Positions 60,160-64,000 of a stretch of 64,000 bases of DNA are shown here, one piece after another. The notes under the pieces were generated by a model. The model saw nothing but the letters and a program-made list of their open reading frames with translations, was not told the DNA's origin and ran no database searches. Within the stretch, counting starts at the first letter, position 1. Each line of letters starts with the position of its first letter. The translations under genes were made by a program, and so were the position numbers. Origin of the DNA: Kluyvera ascorbata_C (lineage in GTDB: Bacteria > Pseudomonadota > Gammaproteobacteria > Enterobacterales > Enterobacteriaceae); the NCBI RefSeq assembly GCF_044197065.1, contig NZ_JBIQOI010000002.1:62001-126000 (forward strand), in the 5' to 3' direction.

Positions 60160-60924
60160 CTACTCCGCTTTTTCAATACGAATAGTGCTGTTGTCGAAAT
60201 CTGCGGTCAGGGTTTCAGGGCTGACCACCATCACATCAATCTCGTCGCAGGGCACCACTTTGTAGCGCGCCACCTGAGATATTTTTTCTGCCGTAACGGC
60301 GATAATGACCTCATTACTCTGCGCGATAACCTCTTTCTTAAAGCACGCATCTTCATAGTACACGGCGCTCAAACCCGCCTGTAGATCCATCCCGCACACG
60401 CCGATAAACGCCTGATCAAAGACCATTTCGCGTACCAGATTGACCGTATCCGAACTGAGCGTACTGCCGGTTTTTGGATTCACCTTCCCGCCGAGAAGAA
60501 TAAGTTCTCCGTTCGTTCTGGCCCCTAACGCCGCGGCTATCTGCGGGCAGTTAGTGACAATCGTCAGCTCAAGGTCCTCAGGAATAAACGCCGCCATTGC
60601 CAGGTAGGTCGAACCGGAATCCATGAAGATGCAGGATTCAGGCTTTAACAGCTCGGCACATTTCTTAGCCACCTGCGACTTTTCGCTGACGTTCTGCTCA
60701 ATGCGCGTAGCCAGCGAACTTGACGCAATAAGCTGGCTAACCGCCCCACCGTAAACCTTCTTGCATACTCCCTTTCTGGCGAGTTCCTGTAGATCGCGGC
60801 GGATAGTGTGCTCCGAGACGCCAAGCTGCCGCGCAACATCAGCGCCAATCACCCGACCAGTGGTCATCAATAGCTGATGAATAAACGCCTGACGCTGGTC
60901 AGGTAAAGCATCATAATCAATCAA
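60160..60924 (-). CDS. DeoR/GlpR-family transcriptional regulator
   Basis: The 254-aa protein has an N-terminal DeoR helix-turn-helix (VIGADVARQLGVSEHTIRRDLQELARKGVCKKVYGGA, about residues 25-61) and a C-terminal DeoRC sugar-phosphate-sensing domain with ELLKPESCIFMDSGSTYLAMA and FIGVCGMD. I choose a TTG start at 60924 because GGAGG lies five bases upstream; the ATG at 60957 lacks such a site. It is divergent from the 133-aa gene and the phosphoribosyltransferase gene, which it probably controls. Its effector is probably a phosphorylated sugar or nucleoside product (inference). Confidence 0.85.
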   Translation of the reverse strand: MIDYDALPDQRQAFIHQLLMTTGRVIGADVARQLGVSEHTIRRDLQELARKGVCKKVYGGAVSQLIASSSLATRIEQNVSEKSQVAKKCAELLKPESCIFMDSGSTYLAMAAFIPEDLELTIVTNCPQIAAALGARTNGELILLGGKVNPKTGSTLSSDTVNLVREMVFDQAFIGVCGMDLQAGLSAVYYEDACFKKEVIAQSNEVIIAVTAEKISQVARYKVVPCDEIDVMVVSPETLTADFDNSTIRIEKAE

Positions 60925-60943
60925 AGCAACCTCCAATAAACGA

Positions 60944-60970
60944 GCAATATATTGCACAATCTATCACAAT
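60944..60970. promoter_or_regulatory. Candidate operator of the DeoR-type regulator
   Basis: The palindrome GCAATATATTGC (60944-60955) is followed by two CACAAT direct repeats 10 bp apart (60955-60960 and 60965-60970), one helical turn. It lies between the divergent regulator and target genes. A weak -35/-10 pair (TTGCAC at 60953, CATAGT at 60975) toward the right overlaps it. Confidence 0.5.
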
Positions 60971-61049
60971 ACATCATAGTGGCGCCATCTATCAGGCCGT
61001 GCTGAAAATCTTAGCCGGATAAACCCTTCCCGATAACCAGGAGCATCGC

Positions 61050-61451
61050 GTGCACATCACCTTACCTCAGGGTCTCAGCGCTTATCTGCAGCAGCTTGAA
61101 CAGCGAACCTATGCCTGGTTTATCGCCCAGGATATCAACGGGACGGAAGAGGTGTTTATCCGTTACTACTACGAAGCGCGGCGCGGCAGCCTGAAACCTC
61201 TGTATGCGGAACTGATGCGGCATGCCGGTGAACAGCAGATTGCCGTTCAACCCGCGATCACTGACTGCCTGACCCGCGTGGTCTCGGATATCGTACCGGC
61301 ATCGGGGCGCGCCATTCGCCTGATTCTGGGGATGCTGACCTACTGGCTCTCGCAATATCACTGCGGCCAGCATCGCGAGTTACCCGAAACGCGCGAGGCT
61401 CGCGATATTATCGCTGGGATCTTACACAACCAGGTCATTTCAGTCGGCTGA
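61050..61451 (+). CDS. Unrecognised 133-aa protein
   Basis: I do not recognise this protein. It starts with GTG at 61050 behind AGGAG at a seven-base spacing, is free of membrane spans and signal peptide, and appears mostly helical with aromatic-rich N-terminal sequence (YLQQLEQRTYAWFIAQDINGTEEVFIRYYYEARRG) and an R-rich middle (SGRAIRLILGMLTYWL). It is the first gene divergent from the DeoR regulator, and the phosphoribosyltransferase gene follows after 84 bp, so the three probably act together. Codon use looks like the surrounding genes. Confidence 0.75.
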   Translation: MHITLPQGLSAYLQQLEQRTYAWFIAQDINGTEEVFIRYYYEARRGSLKPLYAELMRHAGEQQIAVQPAITDCLTRVVSDIVPASGRAIRLILGMLTYWLSQYHCGQHRELPETREARDIIAGILHNQVISVG

Positions 61452-61535
61452 CCATTTACTTTACCGATGAAGATCATGCTCGGTCATGATGGATTTCAAT
61501 CTCACGCCGTTCAACATAGCAGGTCAGGAGTTCAA

Positions 61536-62054
61536 ATGAGCAATCAACCTATTGGCGACATCATCCTCAACGAAGCCGCCATTGCCTCCGGCGTGCGTCA
61601 GGTCGCCGCACAGCTAAACCGGGATTTCAGCGATGCGGTCGTGATAACCGTCGTTCCAGGCGGAATACTGTTCACCGCAGACCTGACCCGACAGTTAGAT
61701 TTTGATATCAGCATGGACTACATTTCATGCCCCCATACCCCTGGCGAACGGCATAACGACTCAACCATCGTCTATCACCAGAATATTGATATCACCAACC
61801 GCCACGTCATCGTTATTGACGACGCGATTGAATCCGGCGGCACGATGAAACGCCTGGTCGCGCACCTCGCAGAAAACTATCACCCCGCCTCTGTATCAGT
61901 TGCCGTACTTTTTGTGAAGCCAGGCCGCGTAGCAATCCCGGTGAAGCAGTACTACGCCTATGAAATGGAAAGTGACTGTCTGCTGGTTGGCTATGGGATG
62001 CCGTGGGAGAATAAATATCGAAACCGGCCCAATGTCGCCCGCCTGAAAAAATAA
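61536..62054 (+). CDS. Phosphoribosyltransferase (hypoxanthine-type fold)
   Basis: The 172-aa type I PRTase has the PRPP-binding loop VIVIDDAIESGGTM (residues 91-104), a slight variant of the usual DDIxDTG, and the diphosphate loop region VVPGGILFTADLTRQL near residue 40, as in hypoxanthine phosphoribosyltransferases. The tail YRNRPNVARLKK is not the Hpt C-terminus I know. I start at the ATG at 61536 behind AGGAG. It should transfer ribose-5-phosphate to a purine-like base, but substrate is uncertain. It is a second enzyme of this type, not the housekeeping hpt or gpt, judged by context. Confidence 0.85.
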   Translation: MSNQPIGDIILNEAAIASGVRQVAAQLNRDFSDAVVITVVPGGILFTADLTRQLDFDISMDYISCPHTPGERHNDSTIVYHQNIDITNRHVIVIDDAIESGGTMKRLVAHLAENYHPASVSVAVLFVKPGRVAIPVKQYYAYEMESDCLLVGYGMPWENKYRNRPNVARLKK

Positions 62055-62066
62055 ATCACATTGTGT

Positions 62067-62094
62067 GCATCCGTTTTCTTTCTTCATTCGTATT
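62067..62094 (+). promoter_or_regulatory. Candidate ECF-sigma promoter of the fasciclin gene
   Basis: GCATCC (62067-62072) and CGTATT (62089-62094) are separated by 16 bp, 53 bp before the fasciclin ATG. No good sigma-70 promoter is visible here. The pair resembles the elements I recall for mycobacterial SigK promoters (CCATCC and CGAATA), so the sigma factor encoded downstream may read it. Assignment is tentative. Confidence 0.4.
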
Positions 62095-62147
62095 AGTAGA
62101 TGAGGGTACATAAACCCTTCCTAAAACAACCAATGAGGGAAGTGAAA

Positions 62148-62708
62148 ATGAAACAATTTCTAAAAACGATGCTCTTTTCTACCCTGATCGTAAGCGGTGC
62201 TGCCCAGGCCGCAATGATGGACAACAACACCGTTATGGTGGGCGGTGCAGCAATGTATCCATCAAAAAATATTGTCCAGAATGCCATCAATTCCAAAGAT
62301 CACACTACGCTTGTCGCGGCGGTGAAAGCGGCTGGGCTGGTCCCTACGCTCGAGGGTAGCGGCCCATTCACCGTTTTCGCCCCGACCAATACCGCTTTTG
62401 AAAAACTGCCTCCAGGAACGGTAGATTCACTGCTGAAACCGGAGAACAAACAAAAACTCACCAGCGTGCTCACCTATCATGTGGTATCCGGGAAACTGGA
62501 TATGAAAGCGCTGGAGAAAAAAATCAAAGCCGGTGGGGGTAAAGCAGAGCTGAAAACCGTTAACGGTGAATCGCTGTGGATAATGGCAAACGGGCCGCAC
62601 AATATTCAGATTAAAGACGTTCGCGGCAATATCGCGAATATCACCACCTACGACGTTAATCAGAGCAACGGTGTCATAGACGTTATTGATACGGTGCTGA
62701 TGCCGTAA
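62148..62708 (+). CDS. Secreted fasciclin (FAS1) domain protein
   Basis: The 186-aa protein has a signal peptide (residues 1-22, ending GAAQA) and one FAS1 domain (about residues 42-186). Its H1 motif is FTVFAPTNTAFEKLP, the central YH pair is in VLTYHVVSGKL, and the H2-like end is GVIDVIDTVLMP. FAS1 proteins act in adhesion and matrix contact. There is no lipobox, so the product should be periplasmic or released. GAGGGA precedes the ATG at 62148. It heads a fasciclin-sigma-anti-sigma cluster, suggesting that it is the target of the sigma factor. Confidence 0.9.
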   Translation: MKQFLKTMLFSTLIVSGAAQAAMMDNNTVMVGGAAMYPSKNIVQNAINSKDHTTLVAAVKAAGLVPTLEGSGPFTVFAPTNTAFEKLPPGTVDSLLKPENKQKLTSVLTYHVVSGKLDMKALEKKIKAGGGKAELKTVNGESLWIMANGPHNIQIKDVRGNIANITTYDVNQSNGVIDVIDTVLMP

Positions 62709-62725
62709 AACATTGCCTATACTGT

Positions 62726-62752
62726 GTGCAGCCACTCCTGGTGTGGCTGCAC
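62726..62752 (+). other. Stem-loop between the fasciclin and sigma genes
   Basis: GTGCAGCCAC / GTGGCTGCAC (62726-62735 with 62743-62752) is a perfect 10-bp stem with a 7-base loop. The T-tract is too short for a strong terminator, so it may attenuate transcription so that the sigma genes are made at a lower level than the fasciclin protein. Confidence 0.65.
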
Positions 62753-62767
62753 CTTAAAGGGAATCCG

Positions 62768-63316
62768 ATGACAGCCAATGCGCCTCATATTCATGCTGGA
62801 TTAATGAACCAAATAGCCTGCGGCGATAAAGATGCCCTGGCGCAGCTTTATCATCTGCTCTCCCCTAAGTTGCTGGGTATTATTCTGCGCATGGTCAGGC
62901 GTCGGGATTGGGCCGAAGAGATTCTGCACGATACCTTTATTCAAATCTGGCAATCGGCCATCTATTACGACGAGCAACGCAGCGAACCACAAATCTGGCT
63001 CAGCCATATCGCCCGAAACCGTGCCATAGACTATTTACGCAAGCACGAACACCGCTGCTGCTCGGTTGACGAAATAAGCGAAGCCGAAGACAGTTTTCAA
63101 GCGCCGCTCCCTGCCGAAGATATCCATCAGGAAGCTCGTCGTCTGCATCATTGCCTGGATCATTTACCCGCCGAACAGCGCCAAAGCATTGCGTTAGCCT
63201 ACTATCGTGGTCTGTCACAAACCGAAATTGCCCTGTCAATGAACCAGCCGGAAGGCACCGTTAAAAGCTGGATACGCCGCGCGCTGACGCATCTCAGGGA
63301 GTGTATTGGCCTATGA
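62768..63316 (+). CDS. ECF-family RNA polymerase sigma factor (SigK-like)
   Basis: The 182-aa protein has sigma regions 2 (LLSPKLLGIILRMVRRRDWAEEILHDTFIQIWQ, then ARNRAIDYLRKHEHR at region 2.4, about residues 28-100) and 4 (LPAEQRQSIALAYYRGLSQTEIALSMNQPEGTVKSWIRRALTHLREC, about 132-178). It has no region 1.1 or 3, as is typical of ECF sigma factors. The pairing with an RskA-type anti-sigma factor points to the SigK (ECF19-like) group. The ATG at 62768 has AAAGGG upstream, and its stop overlaps the anti-sigma start (ATGA). Confidence 0.92.
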   Translation: MTANAPHIHAGLMNQIACGDKDALAQLYHLLSPKLLGIILRMVRRRDWAEEILHDTFIQIWQSAIYYDEQRSEPQIWLSHIARNRAIDYLRKHEHRCCSVDEISEAEDSFQAPLPAEDIHQEARRLHHCLDHLPAEQRQSIALAYYRGLSQTEIALSMNQPEGTVKSWIRRALTHLRECIGL

Positions 63317-63981
63317 GTATGGAAGAAAAAGAGCCGCTCTGTGCTGCCACCTATGTGTTGGGTTTAACCGACCCGATGACGCGGCGGCAGTTAACTAAGC
63401 GCTTAAATGAAGACCCCGAATTCGCCGCCGAGGTCCAACGCTGGCAAAAAGCGTTTAGCGGTATCGACGTCACGACCCGCGACGTTGCGCCTTCGCCAAC
63501 GCTCTGGCAACACATTGAGCGCAGTCTACCGCAGTCCTCCACCGCGCCACCGGCTGGGAGACGGCCTCTGTTCTGGCTCGGGTGGGCGCTCGCCGCGGCA
63601 ATGGGCGGCGTGGTGATTTTCACCCAGGTTATCAAACCCGACACGCCGCATGCGCTACAGACTATTGCGATTCTTAGCGGTAAGCCCTCGGATCAACAAT
63701 TTGTGGTAATGCTGGATAAGTCAGCATCCCTGCTTCAGGTCTCGGCGCTGAACGTCACCCTGCCGCGTGATAAAAGCCTGCAACTCTGGATGATCAAAGG
63801 CAGCGCCCCGCCGCGTTCACTCGGGCTCATCACCCAACGCGACGGCAACAGCTTCAGGCTGTCTTCCGACGCGCTGGATAATCAGACCGTGCTGGCCATA
63901 AGTCTGGAACCGTCGGGCGGCTCGCCGCTATCCGGACCTTCCGGGCCGGTGGTGTATCAGGGCAGCGTGAAGGCGCTATAA
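63313..63981 (+). CDS. RskA-type membrane anti-sigma factor
   Basis: The 222-aa protein has a cytoplasmic N-terminal sigma-binding domain (residues 1-80), one membrane span (PLFWLGWALAAAMGGVVIFTQ, about 86-105) and a periplasmic RskA domain with the family motifs LQLWMIKGSAPPRSLGLI and AISLEPSGGSPLSGPSGPVVYQG. No zinc-type HxxxCxxC motif is present; only one cysteine lies at the N-terminus. It should hold the sigma factor at the membrane until released by a periplasmic or redox signal. It begins with ATGA inside the sigma stop. A second ATG two codons on is possible. Confidence 0.9.
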   Translation: MSMEEKEPLCAATYVLGLTDPMTRRQLTKRLNEDPEFAAEVQRWQKAFSGIDVTTRDVAPSPTLWQHIERSLPQSSTAPPAGRRPLFWLGWALAAAMGGVVIFTQVIKPDTPHALQTIAILSGKPSDQQFVVMLDKSASLLQVSALNVTLPRDKSLQLWMIKGSAPPRSLGLITQRDGNSFRLSSDALDNQTVLAISLEPSGGSPLSGPSGPVVYQGSVKAL

Positions 63982-64000
63982 CGGCATGAGGCACGTGCTG

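Noticed and set aside
62693..62723. Sigma-70 promoter for the sigma-factor gene (TATACT at 62718)
   Set aside because: The only -35-like hexamer (TTGATA at 62686) is 26 bp away, too far for a functional spacer.

Overview
The window is a chromosomal stretch of a gammaproteobacterium of the family Enterobacteriaceae. Nearly every backbone gene is a close relative of its Escherichia coli namesake in length and motifs, and the order follows the replication-terminus side of the E. coli chromosome: rstB-tus-fumC-fumA-manA-ydgA, malI-malX-malY, add-ydgJ-blr, cnu-ydgK-rsxABCDGE-nth-dtpA-gstA-pdxY-tyrS-pdxH-mliC-anmK-slyB, slyA-ydhIJK-ydhF-ydhL-nemRA-gloA-rnt-grxD-mepH-sodB-ydhP-ynhF-purR-punR-punC-cfa-ribE-mdtK and a valine tRNA cluster. 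A Tus-type Ter site in front of tus supports a terminus location. It is not E. coli itself. As I recall K-12, uidABC/hdhA, sodC and lhr should occur at four of these junctions and are missing, and other genes are inserted. Enterobacter, Klebsiella, Kluyvera or a related genus is plausible, but I cannot settle which.

Layout. 1-11.9 kb: the end of a sensor kinase, the replication-fork trap, two unrelated fumarases, mannose-6-phosphate isomerase and the MalI-controlled malXY genes with both operators visible. 12-18.1 kb is accessory: a four-gene Csu-like (archaic) chaperone-usher pilus operon, then a TetR regulator divergent from a DUF1348 gene with a clear operator, and a VOC-family gene. 18.4-22.9 kb: add, ydgJ, blr, an added GH1 enzyme with 6-phospho-beta-glucosidase residues under an AscG/GalR-type operator, and cnu. 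22.9-29.7 kb: the electron-transport complex rsxABCDGE with nth in one tightly overlapping operon. 30-37.3 kb: peptide transporter dtpA (with a possible leader peptide), gstA, vitamin B6 genes, tyrS, mliC and anmK.

37.4-50 kb: slyB with a PhoP-like box, an inserted membrane diguanylate cyclase, slyA divergent from the ydhIJK efflux operon, nemRA-gloA for electrophile detoxification, RNase T, monothiol glutaredoxin, mepH and sodB. 50-59.6 kb: ydhP, the tiny ynhF, purR with two PUR boxes, the punR/punC pair, cfa with two promoters, riboflavin synthase, mdtK, and zinT with a near-consensus Zur box.

59.75-64 kb: three tRNA-Val(GAC) genes with a GC-rich-discriminator promoter, followed by two accessory modules. 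One is a DeoR-type regulator divergent from an unrecognised 133-aa protein and a phosphoribosyltransferase. The other is a fasciclin-domain secreted protein, an ECF sigma factor and an RskA-type membrane anti-sigma factor. This last trio resembles the mycobacterial SigK-RskA-MPT70/MPT83 arrangement and is the most interesting candidate system in the window.
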